Assembly: GCA_964454745.1 (NCBI GenBank)
Contig: CAYVUI010000057.1
Span: 1 to 29,108 of the forward strand
Length of the DNA: 29,108 nucleotides
Reading direction: 5' to 3'
DNA from: CAYVUI01 sp964454745
Lineage (GTDB): Bacteria; Planctomycetota; Phycisphaerae; Sedimentisphaerales; Anaerohalosphaeraceae
Below, one piece after another: positions 16,405 through 24,702 of this stretch. Each line of letters starts with the position of its first letter. Within the stretch, counting starts at the first letter, position 1. The notes below the pieces were generated by a model, which saw only the letters and a program-made list of their open reading frames with translations, ran no database searches and had not been told where the DNA came from. A program made the position numbers and the translations under genes.

Positions 16405-18378
16405 TTAAATCTGAAACTGGTTTACCATTGTCGTAAGCTGTTCGGCAAGCTTGGAAAGCTCGCGGGCACTGTCATTGATCTGCCGGCTTCCGTTATCGAT
16501 TTCACCGGAAGACTGGCTGACCATGTTGATGTCGTTTGCAATCTGGCCGGCTGCGGTAGAAGACTGCGAAAGATTGCTGTTGACTTCCTGGATGCCCGAA
16601 GAGGCCTGGCTGACGTTGGAAGCAATCTCACGGGTCGTCGTAGACTGCTCCTCCACGGCAGAGGCGATCGTCGAGACCAGCTCGCTGACTTCACGGATGA
16701 CCTGCGTGACCTTTTCGATCTCATCGACAGTCATCGCGGTGGTATTCTGGATGCCCTCGATCTTTTCACGGATTTCTTCCGTAGAAAGTGCGGTCTGATT
16801 GGCCAGATCCTTGATCTCATTGGCCACGACGGCAAAGCCTTTTCCGGCATCTCCGGCCCGAGCAGCTTCAATTGTCGCGTTCAGGGCCAGCAGATTGGTC
16901 TGTTCGGAAATATCGGTAATGGTCTCGGTGACCTTGCCGATCTTTTTTGCAGCCTGGCCGAGTTCGTTAATCCGCGTTGAGGCCCGTCGCGATTCATCAA
17001 CGGCCCTTGTGGTAACCGAGCTTGCCTTTTCGGTATTCCTGGCAATCTCGTTAATGGTTGATGTCATCTGTTCGGCAGCGGTGGCCACCATATTGACATT
17101 GGTAGAGGCCTGTTCCATTGCCGCGGCCACGGAGGTCATACTGCCGGACATCTGCTGGGCGGAAGCGGCTACGGCAGAAGAACGGTTGGATGTATTGGAA
17201 ATGTTCTCAGACATTTGCTCGGAAATACTGGCCAGTTCCGTAGACGAACTGCTGAGGGCATTGGAGTTGATGGCGATATTTTTCACCATCGCCTGGATCT
17301 TTTCCGTGAAGCGGTTGAACCACTTGGCCAGTTGGGCAATCTCATCCCTGCCGTTCATTGGAATTCGGCGTGTCAGGTCGCCCTGGCCCTGGGCGATGTC
17401 TTTTAACATATCCACGACATTATTAATCGGCCTTGAAACAATATCCGTGATATAAAGAAGGACCAGGCAAAGCAGAGAAGCAGAGATGACACTGATCGCT
17501 ACGGAATAATAAGCCAGTGTACGAACCGGGGCAGTAAATGCATTGCGAGTGTCGATTGCCATCACGATCCAGTCCGTTTTGGGGCTTTGAGCAAAACTTG
17601 CGATTTTATGTACACCTTCATATTTGTATTCGATGCTGCCGTTCTGTTGGGAAATAATTTCTTTTCCAAAGTCCAGTGTCTTAAAGTCCAGGTTCATAAT
17701 CAAAGACTGATCGGGGTGTGCCAGTACCATACCATGGCGGTCTACCATGGCCAGGTACCCTTCAGATCCCAGCGTTGAAGTGTTTATCAAGACACTGGAG
17801 GCCTTTTGGAGATCGATCGGTGCACCTAAGATTCCGACAATTTGTCCATCTTTGACAATCGGTGCTGTAATCAGGCTGACGGGCCTTCCCGTCGCCGGCG
17901 ATTCCTGGACATCTCCGATCCAGGTCTTTCCTTCCATGGCCATCTTGTAGTTTTCGGAATACTCTTTCATTTCTGAAAAGTTGATCCCCACAGACTGCCC
18001 ATTAATCGAGTCCAGGAATATTCGCCCCCGCGTATCAGCAAGGAAAAGATTCTCATTCTCGATATTGACCGACATGAATCGTTCAAGCGTTTCCTTCGCC
18101 TGGTCCCAGTTCTCACCGTTACAGGCCCTGATAAAATCAGGAATTTGCGCAATCGTCCGTGTAAATTCGACATGCTCCAGGGCCCAGTTATCGACCTGCT
18201 GGGCCGCCGACTGGACAATCGAGTTTAACTTTTCATCCTGTACCTGTAGAATACTGGATTTGGCGATATGCAGTGAAATAAAGGTCATGGATGTCACTGT
18301 AAGGATCACCATCGGGATGATCGTATACAGAAACTTGTTCCGAATCTTCAGCGTTGAAAAGAGGTTCTTGAAATTCAT
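16405..18378 (-). CDS. Methyl-accepting chemotaxis protein, double-Cache (dCache_1-like)
   Basis: A 657-residue receptor with GGAAGG 8 bp before the ATG. TM1 is at about 16-38 (FLYTIIPMVILTVTSMTFISLHI). The periplasmic region is dCache_1-like (LFLADTRGRIFLDSINGQSV, PVSLITAPIVKDGQIVGILG, GYLAMVDRHGMVLAHPD, KTDWIVMAID), a ligand-binding fold seen with amino acids and related compounds. TM2 is at about 287-311, followed by HAMP (INNVVDMLKDIAQGQGDLTRRI) and the MA signalling domain with the tip ISEQTNLLALNATIEAARAGDAGKGF. It differs from its neighbour mainly in the sensor. The operon position between CheA and CheW genes indicates that both receptors feed this CheA. Confidence 0.92.
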   Translation of the reverse strand: MNFKNLFSTLKIRNKFLYTIIPMVILTVTSMTFISLHIAKSSILQVQDEKLNSIVQSAAQQVDNWALEHVEFTRTIAQIPDFIRACNGENWDQAKETLERFMSVNIENENLFLADTRGRIFLDSINGQSVGINFSEMKEYSENYKMAMEGKTWIGDVQESPATGRPVSLITAPIVKDGQIVGILGAPIDLQKASSVLINTSTLGSEGYLAMVDRHGMVLAHPDQSLIMNLDFKTLDFGKEIISQQNGSIEYKYEGVHKIASFAQSPKTDWIVMAIDTRNAFTAPVRTLAYYSVAISVISASLLCLVLLYITDIVSRPINNVVDMLKDIAQGQGDLTRRIPMNGRDEIAQLAKWFNRFTEKIQAMVKNIAINSNALSSSSTELASISEQMSENISNTSNRSSAVAASAQQMSGSMTSVAAAMEQASTNVNMVATAAEQMTSTINEIARNTEKASSVTTRAVDESRRASTRINELGQAAKKIGKVTETITDISEQTNLLALNATIEAARAGDAGKGFAVVANEIKDLANQTALSTEEIREKIEGIQNTTAMTVDEIEKVTQVIREVSELVSTIASAVEEQSTTTREIASNVSQASSGIQEVNSNLSQSSTAAGQIANDINMVSQSSGEIDNGSRQINDSARELSKLAEQLTTMVNQFQI

Positions 18379-18405
18379 ATCTTTTCCTTCCGTACTGTCC
18401 TGCGT

Positions 18406-21400
18406 TTATGAGGATACATTTGCATTTATGTATTTTTGTACAGCTTCCACAAGCTGATCTTTATCCAGTTTTATCTGATATTCATCGATTCCACTTTGTT
18501 TTCCATTCTCAATATCCGTCTGCCCGGCGAGAGTGGTCAGGGCAATAATGGGCAGTTGTGTAAAGCGGGAATCTTCCTTGACCCGCCTTGAAAATTCGTA
18601 CCCGTCCATTTCGGGCATTTCAATATCTGTAAGGATCATTTGGACCCTGTCAGCATTCTGTTCGAGCTTTTCGAGGGCCTCGACACCGTTTTCAGCCTCG
18701 ATGATTTCACAGCCGATGCCTGCCAGAATTCCACGTACCTGTCCGCGGAAGAATTCCGAATCCTCGGCATAGAGTATTTGAAGCGGCTGGGGGCCGGAGA
18801 CGGAATCTGCATTCGGCTGCACGGGAACCTGTGTATTGAGCGATTCGACCAGGGTAATCAATTCTTCGATCTCAAGGATTCGCGTGGTCCCACCCTGGAT
18901 AATCGCCGAGCCGAGAATTCCAGGCTGACGAAGCGTTTTGTCATCCAGAACAATGTCCGTATTGACGGTATCAATCGGATTGGTTGCCAGCAAGCCAAAA
19001 TGACGCTGCCGACTTTCTACGACAACTATCAGGATCATGCCTTCGAGGGAAACCGGCCGGGCTTTGCAGAACTGGCTGATCTGGTAGATCGGCAAAATCC
19101 CGTCACGATAGTGGATCACCATTTGTTCGCCAACCGTTTCAATGCTTTGGGCACTGATCTTTTCTACCCGGGAGACGGCCTCGATCGGCAGCGCGAACTT
19201 CTGGTCCGGGCCGGCATTGAAAAGAGTCATGGCCATACGATCAGCATGTTTTACTTCATCCGCTTTGATCATTTCATCTATGGATTGATCCAATTCATTG
19301 AGGTCATTAAGGCGAATGAACTTAGCCAGCCCCGCAACATCGAGGATCAGTGAAACACATCCATTCCCCAGGATGGTCGCCCCGGCATAAATGCTGCATT
19401 TTTTCAAGTGGCTGCCGAGAGGCTTGACGACGATTTCTTCGGACTCGTGAAGCCGATCAACCACCAGGCCGTATTTGTTCGTCCCGGAATTGAGAACGAC
19501 AATATTCAGGGCGGAATCCATCTCGTCAGGATTCACACCCTGGAGGGCAATGTCTTCATTTTCGTCGGGACTGCACGTCAGGATTTCATCGAGACGAACC
19601 AGCGGCAGCAGTTCATCCCGAAGACGAATCACCTGTGCTTTTCCGACTTGTTCAATCTTTTCGTGAATCTTTTCAGATGAAACGCGGACCAATTCAACGA
19701 CGCTGACCAGCGGCACGGCATATCTCTGATCACAGCAGGAAATCATCAAGCTGGGGATAATGGCCAGAGTCAGCGGCAGCTTGATCCGCATATTGGTCCC
19801 TTTTCCGGGCTGGGAGTCGATTTCGAGCGTTCCGCCCAGCTTTTCGAGATTGGTCTTTACGACATCCATGCCGACACCGCGACCGGAGACATCCGTCACT
19901 TTTTCGGCCGTCGAGAAACCCGGCGCAAAGATCATGGATATCTTTTCCCGGTCAGACATGGCTTCAGCCTGGTCCGGCGTAATGAGATTTTTGCTGATCG
20001 CCGATTCGATCACTTTTTCCGGGTCGATGCCCTTGCCGTCGTCCTGGATTTCGATATTGATCTGACCGGCCTGATGGAATGCGCGTAAATAAATTGTACC
20101 CGTTTCCGATTTTCCGGCGTCGATGCGGCTTTGAACATCCTCAATCCCATGGTCCGCAGCGTTACGCATCAGGTGTGTCAGCGGGTCACCGAGGCCTTCG
20201 AGCATACTTTTGTCAAGTTCGACATCCGAACCGGATATTTCGAGATCGATCTTTTTGCCCAGTTCACGTGACAGGTCACGGACGAGACGCTGGAATTTAT
20301 TGAAGATGTTTCCAATTGGCTGCATACGGGTCATCATAATGGTTTCCTGCAGCTCAGAAGTAACCAGGCTGATCTGCTGGGCGGCCTGATCCCGCGACTT
20401 GGGATTCTCCTCCGTCATGGACTGGAGAAGCTGGTTGCGGCCCAGCACAAGCTCGCCGGCAAGATTCATAAGCTTATTAATCAGGCTGACATGAACCCGC
20501 AGGTTGTTCTGTGCGGACGGAGCCGGAGGCGTCTGTTTGGATTCGCCGGATTTTGTCTCCGCTGGTTTGGCCTTTTGGGGTTTGGCTTCAGGCTCCCCCT
20601 GTGCAAATTCATCTTCCGCTTTCGGGTGAGGCTGTGAGGTTTCTGTTGCCTGCTCGGGATTTTCAGCATTGGCAGCCGGAGAATCCACCGCGGATTCTGC
20701 AATCAGGCCGCTGGGGGGATCGACGATTGAATTGTCAGTATTACCGGCCGGTTTTGTCTGAAACTCGCCGGACATCGGGTGCACACGCTGGGGTTTGAGC
20801 TGAAAATGCGCAGGAGCCTCCTGCTCGCTGACCAGTGAGGTAACAAGCATAATAAACGGAATGCGGTTTGACAGCTCTTCTTCCAGGGTTCCGACCGCCA
20901 TGAGATCCACCTTGCAGTCGATGATCGATGCGGATTCCTGAATCCGGCTGATCAGCTCAAACGGCGTAATATTCTCATGGTGAACATCGTGGATGAGGTC
21001 ATACTCAAGAAGGTAAAGATTTTCGTTCTCACCCCTCGCGTGGGAAATGTCAAATTCAGAAACTGTAAAAATCGGCTGGCCGCTGGCGAGACAGATTTCG
21101 ACCTGGCGGTTGACCTGCTCCTTGATGCCCTCGGGCAAATAGGCTGATGTAATGCCGCTCAGGGCGACAACGTGCTCTGAAATATCCTGATCGTTGCTTT
21201 CAGCGACATTCTCCGTAAGATTCCGCAGGCGGTCAAAAGCAAGCAGGCAGATATTGACGACCTCGGAATTGGGGACGATCTCGCCGGAGCGGATCATACC
21301 CAGGACGTTTTCGATCTTATGAGACAGCTCCTTGATGGTGCTAAGGCCCATAAAGCCCGCACCGCCCTTGATGCTGTGCGCGGCCCGAAAGACCTTATTG

Positions 21401-21525
21401 ACGAGGTCTTCATCGATATCCGCGCCGCTCTGTTCGATCACCAGCAGATTGTTTTCAATATCCGCAAGATGCTCAAGGGATTCTTCGACAAATGATTGTA
21501 GAATTTCATCGTCGATCATATCCAT
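18406..21525 (-). CDS. cheA: Hybrid CheA histidine kinase with two CheW-like domains and C-terminal receiver
   Basis: A 1039-residue kinase. Domains in order: HPt (1-105) with phospho-His50 in AAHSIKGGAGFMGL; a mixed domain (about 130-225) in the P2 position; a Pro/Glu/Lys-rich linker (about 240-335); dimerisation helices (LINKLMNLAGELVLGRNQLLQS); an ATPase with N box LTHLMRNAADHGIED, G1 IQDDGKGID and G2 VSGRGVGMDVVKTN; a first CheW-like domain (about 590-725); a second, more divergent one (about 760-890); and a receiver (about 915-1035) with ILYAEDSEFF and the acceptor Asp about 966 in ILTDIEMPEMDG. Hybrid CheAs with receivers are typical of non-flagellar (ACF/gliding/regulatory) chemosensory systems. 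The start is set by AAGGAG 7 bp upstream; the gene begins 4 bp after the STAS gene. Confidence 0.93.
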   Translation of the reverse strand: MDMIDDEILQSFVEESLEHLADIENNLLVIEQSGADIDEDLVNKVFRAAHSIKGGAGFMGLSTIKELSHKIENVLGMIRSGEIVPNSEVVNICLLAFDRLRNLTENVAESNDQDISEHVVALSGITSAYLPEGIKEQVNRQVEICLASGQPIFTVSEFDISHARGENENLYLLEYDLIHDVHHENITPFELISRIQESASIIDCKVDLMAVGTLEEELSNRIPFIMLVTSLVSEQEAPAHFQLKPQRVHPMSGEFQTKPAGNTDNSIVDPPSGLIAESAVDSPAANAENPEQATETSQPHPKAEDEFAQGEPEAKPQKAKPAETKSGESKQTPPAPSAQNNLRVHVSLINKLMNLAGELVLGRNQLLQSMTEENPKSRDQAAQQISLVTSELQETIMMTRMQPIGNIFNKFQRLVRDLSRELGKKIDLEISGSDVELDKSMLEGLGDPLTHLMRNAADHGIEDVQSRIDAGKSETGTIYLRAFHQAGQINIEIQDDGKGIDPEKVIESAISKNLITPDQAEAMSDREKISMIFAPGFSTAEKVTDVSGRGVGMDVVKTNLEKLGGTLEIDSQPGKGTNMRIKLPLTLAIIPSLMISCCDQRYAVPLVSVVELVRVSSEKIHEKIEQVGKAQVIRLRDELLPLVRLDEILTCSPDENEDIALQGVNPDEMDSALNIVVLNSGTNKYGLVVDRLHESEEIVVKPLGSHLKKCSIYAGATILGNGCVSLILDVAGLAKFIRLNDLNELDQSIDEMIKADEVKHADRMAMTLFNAGPDQKFALPIEAVSRVEKISAQSIETVGEQMVIHYRDGILPIYQISQFCKARPVSLEGMILIVVVESRQRHFGLLATNPIDTVNTDIVLDDKTLRQPGILGSAIIQGGTTRILEIEELITLVESLNTQVPVQPNADSVSGPQPLQILYAEDSEFFRGQVRGILAGIGCEIIEAENGVEALEKLEQNADRVQMILTDIEMPEMDGYEFSRRVKEDSRFTQLPIIALTTLAGQTDIENGKQSGIDEYQIKLDKDQLVEAVQKYINANVSS

Positions 21526-21529
21526 TCCA

Positions 21530-21838
21530 TTACTCCTTTTCTGCCGGAACGATGGTGAAATGACGATCCAGTCTCATGGTGCGAAACAGTGTCATCAGGT
21601 CTTTGCTTACGCCGGTGACCGATAGTTTTCCATTTTTTTCCTGCAGCGAGTTATGGGCGGCAATGAATACGCCCAGCCCCACGGAATCAACCATTTTGAC
21701 ATCCGTCAGGTCTACTTCCAGCTCGGTGGCACCGCTTTGGATCTTTTCGAGGAGCTGTTCGCGAAATTCGTTTGAAAACGACGCCACAATGTCCTGTTGG
21801 GCCCGGACGGCCTGTTTTTGTTCGACAGCCTGGCTCAT
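21530..21838 (-). CDS. STAS-domain anti-sigma-factor antagonist (RsbV/SpoIIAA-like)
   Basis: A 102-residue single STAS domain. The switch motif is DVKMVDSVGLGVFIAAHNSL with Ser52 as the expected phosphorylation site. In partner-switching systems the unphosphorylated form binds the HATPase kinase and frees its target (often a sigma factor), while phosphorylation by the kinase inactivates it. GGGAGG precedes the ATG, which overlaps the stop of the kinase gene by 4 bp. Kinase and phosphatase genes directly upstream complete the module. Confidence 0.9.
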   Translation of the reverse strand: MSQAVEQKQAVRAQQDIVASFSNEFREQLLEKIQSGATELEVDLTDVKMVDSVGLGVFIAAHNSLQEKNGKLSVTGVSKDLMTLFRTMRLDRHFTIVPAEKE

Positions 21839-22266
21839 GAGTTCCTCCCGTTGGCTTGAAGTTTCTTTGTCATGATCAGTACGTTTCCTTTTTCATTGAA
21901 TCGGACCTGGTCCGCATAATTGTTCAGTATGGCCAGCCCGCGGCCGCGAAGCGACAGCGGATCGGTTTGCTTTTCAATAATCTGACCGTAATCAAAACCT
22001 TCCCCTTCATCCTCGATCTCGATGGTGAGCGTTTGCTGTTCACGGACTATTCGAAGATGGATATTCCGATCCGGATCAAAATCATTGCCGTGTTCAACGG
22101 CATTGACCAGCCCTTCACGAACCAGGAGCATGACCTCGAAGATGTCATCCTGGAGCTGCTGGTTGTACAAAAACGCCTGCACAACGGAACAGACCCGGTC
22201 GACTTCCGCGAAATCAGATCCGAGGTCCTGTGTAAATATATTGTTCACCTTATGGACAACGGCCAT
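21835..22266 (-). CDS. HATPase anti-sigma-type serine kinase (RsbW/SpoIIAB-like)
   Basis: A protein of about 143 residues. ATG 22266 is preferred over an upstream TTG (22272) because GGAGG lies 7 bp before it; it starts just after the phosphatase stop. The GHKL ATPase boxes are intact: N box VREGLVNAVEHGND, G1 IEIEDEGEGFDYG, G2 LRGRGLAILNNYAD. RsbW-like proteins bind a target (sigma factor or other) or phosphorylate the STAS antagonist on serine. No sigma factor gene lies in this window, so the target is unknown. The overlap with the STAS gene supports their acting as a pair. Confidence 0.88.
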   Translation of the reverse strand: MAVVHKVNNIFTQDLGSDFAEVDRVCSVVQAFLYNQQLQDDIFEVMLLVREGLVNAVEHGNDFDPDRNIHLRIVREQQTLTIEIEDEGEGFDYGQIIEKQTDPLSLRGRGLAILNNYADQVRFNEKGNVLIMTKKLQANGRNS

Positions 22267-22268
22267 CC

Positions 22269-23369
22269 TCAAACCTCCACAGCTAAAACAACAACGTCAT
22301 CTTCCGGTTCCGGTATTTCTTCAAGCATGAGATCCCAGATCATATCCACGGCTTCGGAAATCTCCGCCGGTGCGGTTTTGCTGCAGGCATCGAGCATAGA
22401 CGCCTGCCCTTCGTCTCGTGATTTATGCCCTGCTTCGATGATCCCGTCACTGTAGATGTAGAATCGGTCCCCGGGCTGCACTTCGTAGACTGACGAATTG
22501 AACTGGGCCTGGGTAAATGCCCCAAGGACATCTCCATCGCAATCAAAGAGAACCGGCTCATTGCCGAATCTCTGGTAGATCATCGGCGGGTGCCCGGCAC
22601 TGCCAATGGTCAGACGGTTCGCATTTCGGTCGAGCTTGACATAACAGGCAGTCACATAACTGCCGCTGGTCATCAGGTTGACCAGTGTGTCGTTGATATT
22701 GCTCAGCGTCTCAAACGGATTCAATTGACTGTTGGCATGCTGGGCGAACAGGGCCTTTACCGCCGGGGTAGTAAACGAGGCCTGGAGATTGTGGCCGCTG
22801 ATATCCGCGACGAAATACGCAAAGAGGTTTTCACCGAGGGAGATCACATCGTAAAAATCGGCTCCCGCCTCGTTGAGGGATTTGTATCGAACGGCGAATT
22901 TCGCATCCGGCAGGGCCTCGGGATCAATGAGCAGCGCCTTTTGAGCGGTGGAGAGCTGATCGAGCTTTTCCGCCTGGTTGCGGATGCGTTCGCGAAAGTA
23001 ACTGTCGCGGCTAAGCTGAGACTTGACCCGTGCGAGAAATTCTTCCCGCTGGATCGGCTTGGTGATGTAGTCCACGGCCCCGAGATCGAGCCCCTGGATC
23101 TTGTCATCGAGCTGGTCCTTGGCCGAGACAAAGATAACCGGCACATCCTGGACCTCGGGCAGTGCCTTAATCTGCGCACAAAGCTCATAGCCGTTCACAT
23201 CGGGCATCATGATATNNNNNNNNNNGGTTTGCTCTTCGATGACCGCAAGGGCCTGGGACGCATTGAGCGCAGAGACCGTGGCATAGCCCGCATCTTCCAA
23301 AAAGGACTTCAGCAGGGCGATATTGACCGGGTCATCATCGACAACTAAAATTTTCGGCTCCGGTATCAA
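22269..23369 (-). CDS. Receiver-PP2C phosphatase (RsbU/SpoIIE-like response regulator)
   Basis: The first gene of the operon, about 366 residues as drawn. It starts at TTG 23369, preceded by AAGGTGGG; an in-frame GTG slightly upstream is an alternative. Residues about 6-120 are a receiver (ILVVDDDP, IMMPDVNGYEL, PVIFVSAKD, DYITKPI), then a short coiled coil (about 125-150), then a SpoIIE/PP2C phosphatase: VADISGHNLQAS, GSAGHPPMIY, IYSDGIIEAG, EDDVVVLAV. Phosphatases of this kind dephosphorylate the STAS antagonist. Since no separate CheY exists, CheA is the likely phosphodonor for this receiver. Ten undetermined bases fall exactly on the receiver's acceptor strand; the frame continues across them. 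Confidence 0.88.
   Translation of the reverse strand: MIPEPKILVVDDDPVNIALLKSFLEDAGYATVSALNASQALAVIEEQTXXXXIMMPDVNGYELCAQIKALPEVQDVPVIFVSAKDQLDDKIQGLDLGAVDYITKPIQREEFLARVKSQLSRDSYFRERIRNQAEKLDQLSTAQKALLIDPEALPDAKFAVRYKSLNEAGADFYDVISLGENLFAYFVADISGHNLQASFTTPAVKALFAQHANSQLNPFETLSNINDTLVNLMTSGSYVTACYVKLDRNANRLTIGSAGHPPMIYQRFGNEPVLFDCDGDVLGAFTQAQFNSSVYEVQPGDRFYIYSDGIIEAGHKSRDEGQASMLDACSKTAPAEISEAVDMIWDLMLEEIPEPEDDVVVLAVEV
23216..23225. other. Assembly gap (10 N) inside the receiver domain
   Basis: Ten N bases interrupt the receiver of the phosphatase gene, between residues EEQT and IMMPDVNG. The codon entering IMMPD reads NAT, compatible with GAT (Asp), the expected acceptor. Receivers normally have about seven residues between these points and only four codons are present, so the true gap is probably about 19 bp rather than 10. 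The reading frame would be unaffected. Confidence 0.9.
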
Positions 23370-23568
23370 ATTTTACCCACCTTCGTAGTAAGCGCACTGT
23401 TACAGATTTTTATGCAAATTTTTCGACATTTCACCTGTTCCGGTTAATCTAAAAGAAAACAATGAGACAGATATATGCCTTTTGCCTGAAAAATCGAAAA
23501 CAGAAAACAAAAGGATACAGGCATCGTCCGGTAATGACTGCCCGCAGGCATTTGACAGGTGTGATTCC

Positions 23569-23658
23569 ATGAAAGGACGCACAAAGCCCAGCCGGATGAT
23601 GAAAACATTGGCCCGGCCCGTGAAGATGTATTATCGGACAGAAAAAAAGGGCTCCTGA
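23569..23658 (+). CDS. Possible small basic protein, 29 residues
   Basis: A short frame in the 352-bp space between the chemosensory operon and the sugar transporter, on the strand opposite to both. ATG 23569 has AGGTG 7 bp upstream. The product starts MKGRTKPSRMMK and ends YYRTEKKGS; 10 of 29 residues are Lys or Arg. I do not recognise it. Its 3' end overlaps the transporter terminator hairpin. It could be chance. The rest of this space (23370-23568) shows no gene; it should hold the operon promoter, which I could not place. Confidence 0.3.
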   Translation: MKGRTKPSRMMKTLARPVKMYYRTEKKGS

Positions 23659-23666
23659 AGAGCCCT
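23642..23666 (-). terminator. Rho-independent terminator of the sugar ABC transporter operon
   Basis: On the minus strand a 7-bp stem (AGGGCTC / GAGCCCT) with a 5-nt loop is followed by seven T residues. It lies about 55 bp after the stop codon of the sugar-binding lipoprotein. Confidence 0.9.
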
Positions 23667-23721
23667 GTCAATCTTGTATACCATTGAAATGTTCCGCAGA
23701 AAAGCGGGAAAATTCAGATTA

Positions 23722-24672
23722 TCACGGGATGGCCTCCCCGCCCTGATCGATGTTATCCGGGGTATAAATTCGCGAACCGAGGATGATTTTTTTCGGAACG
23801 GATTCATTATTAAATATCTTGAGCAATGTATCAATTGCCTCTTTTCCGCCGGTAGGATATTCAAACGTCGCAGCGAGAATGCCCTGTTTGACATACATCT
23901 GGCCCTCCTGGGGCAGACCATCAATCCCGACAAAAAGGATATCCTTTTCCCGCCCTACTGCCTTCGCTGCAAGATAAGCACCATGAGCTCCGGGATCGTT
24001 ATGGGAATAGACCAGGTCAATCTCGTCAAAACGGGAAAGAGCGGATTCCATCTCGGAACGGGCATCCGGTTCGAGCCATTTCATATCCGCCTCGAAGATG
24101 ACCTCGATGTCGGTTCCTTCAATGCCTTCAACAAAGCCGTTGTGCCGATCCTGGCCGGGAATGGAGGTCATCAGGCCCATCAGCTCAACGATCCGGCCTT
24201 TGCCGCCAAGCTGTTGTGCAATCCACTGCCCCGCAGCCTTGCCGATCTTGACGTTATCGGCACCGATAAAGCAGGTGTATTCATCACCGAGGACCGCCCG
24301 GTCGAGTACGATGACGGGAATGCCCTGCTGGTAGGCCTGAGCGACGACGTTGGTCAGCGGCTGGGCCTCCTTGGGCGAAATAATAATCGCATCCACGCCG
24401 GCACTGATAAACTCCTCGCACTGGGCACGCTGACGCATGGTATCATTCTGGGCATCCTTGAATACAACCTCGATCTCAGGATACGATTCGGCCGCATTGC
24501 GAACATCCGCGTTCATTTGCACGCGCCACGGTTCGCCGAGATTGCACTGGCTCATCCCGACCGTATAGACTTTTTCGCCAGCGGCAGCACCGCCCCCGGT
24601 ATCCTGCCTGCCGCACGAGGACAGAGCCAATACGATAGAAATACAAATCAGGACAGAAAAGATACGTTTCAT
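23722..24672 (-). CDS. Sugar ABC transporter substrate-binding lipoprotein (ribose-type)
   Basis: About 316 residues from ATG 24672, chosen over ATG 24678 because AGGAG then sits 7 bp upstream. A lipoprotein signal (MKRIFSVLICISIVLALSSC, lipobox LSSC, Cys20) anchors it to a membrane. The mature protein is a type I periplasmic binding fold of the Peripla_BP_4 (RbsB/YtfQ-like) group: VGMSQCNLGEPWRVQM, DAQNDTMRQRAQCEEFISAG, IIISPKEAQPLTNVV, GIPVIVLDRAV, YSHNDPGAHGAYLAA and FVGIDGLPQEG. It is the last gene of the three-gene transporter operon and is followed by a terminator. The exact sugar cannot be read from sequence; galactofuranose- or ribose-like ligands are possibilities. Confidence 0.9.
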   Translation of the reverse strand: MKRIFSVLICISIVLALSSCGRQDTGGGAAAGEKVYTVGMSQCNLGEPWRVQMNADVRNAAESYPEIEVVFKDAQNDTMRQRAQCEEFISAGVDAIIISPKEAQPLTNVVAQAYQQGIPVIVLDRAVLGDEYTCFIGADNVKIGKAAGQWIAQQLGGKGRIVELMGLMTSIPGQDRHNGFVEGIEGTDIEVIFEADMKWLEPDARSEMESALSRFDEIDLVYSHNDPGAHGAYLAAKAVGREKDILFVGIDGLPQEGQMYVKQGILAATFEYPTGGKEAIDTLLKIFNNESVPKKIILGSRIYTPDNIDQGGEAIP

Positions 24673-24702
24673 GCTCATTCTCCTTATAATTGTTCTTTCG
24701 AT

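Noticed and set aside
23572..23600. Resemblance to the conserved core of a cyclic-di-GMP (GEMM-I) riboswitch (GGACGCACAAAGCC)
   Set aside because: It has two extra bases in the core, no matching GGGCAAACC partner or tetraloop/receptor, and no plus-strand gene downstream to regulate.
23400..23671. Short minus-strand frames between the chemosensory operon and the transporter
   Set aside because: They have no ribosome-binding site or recognisable pattern, and one runs through the terminator hairpin.
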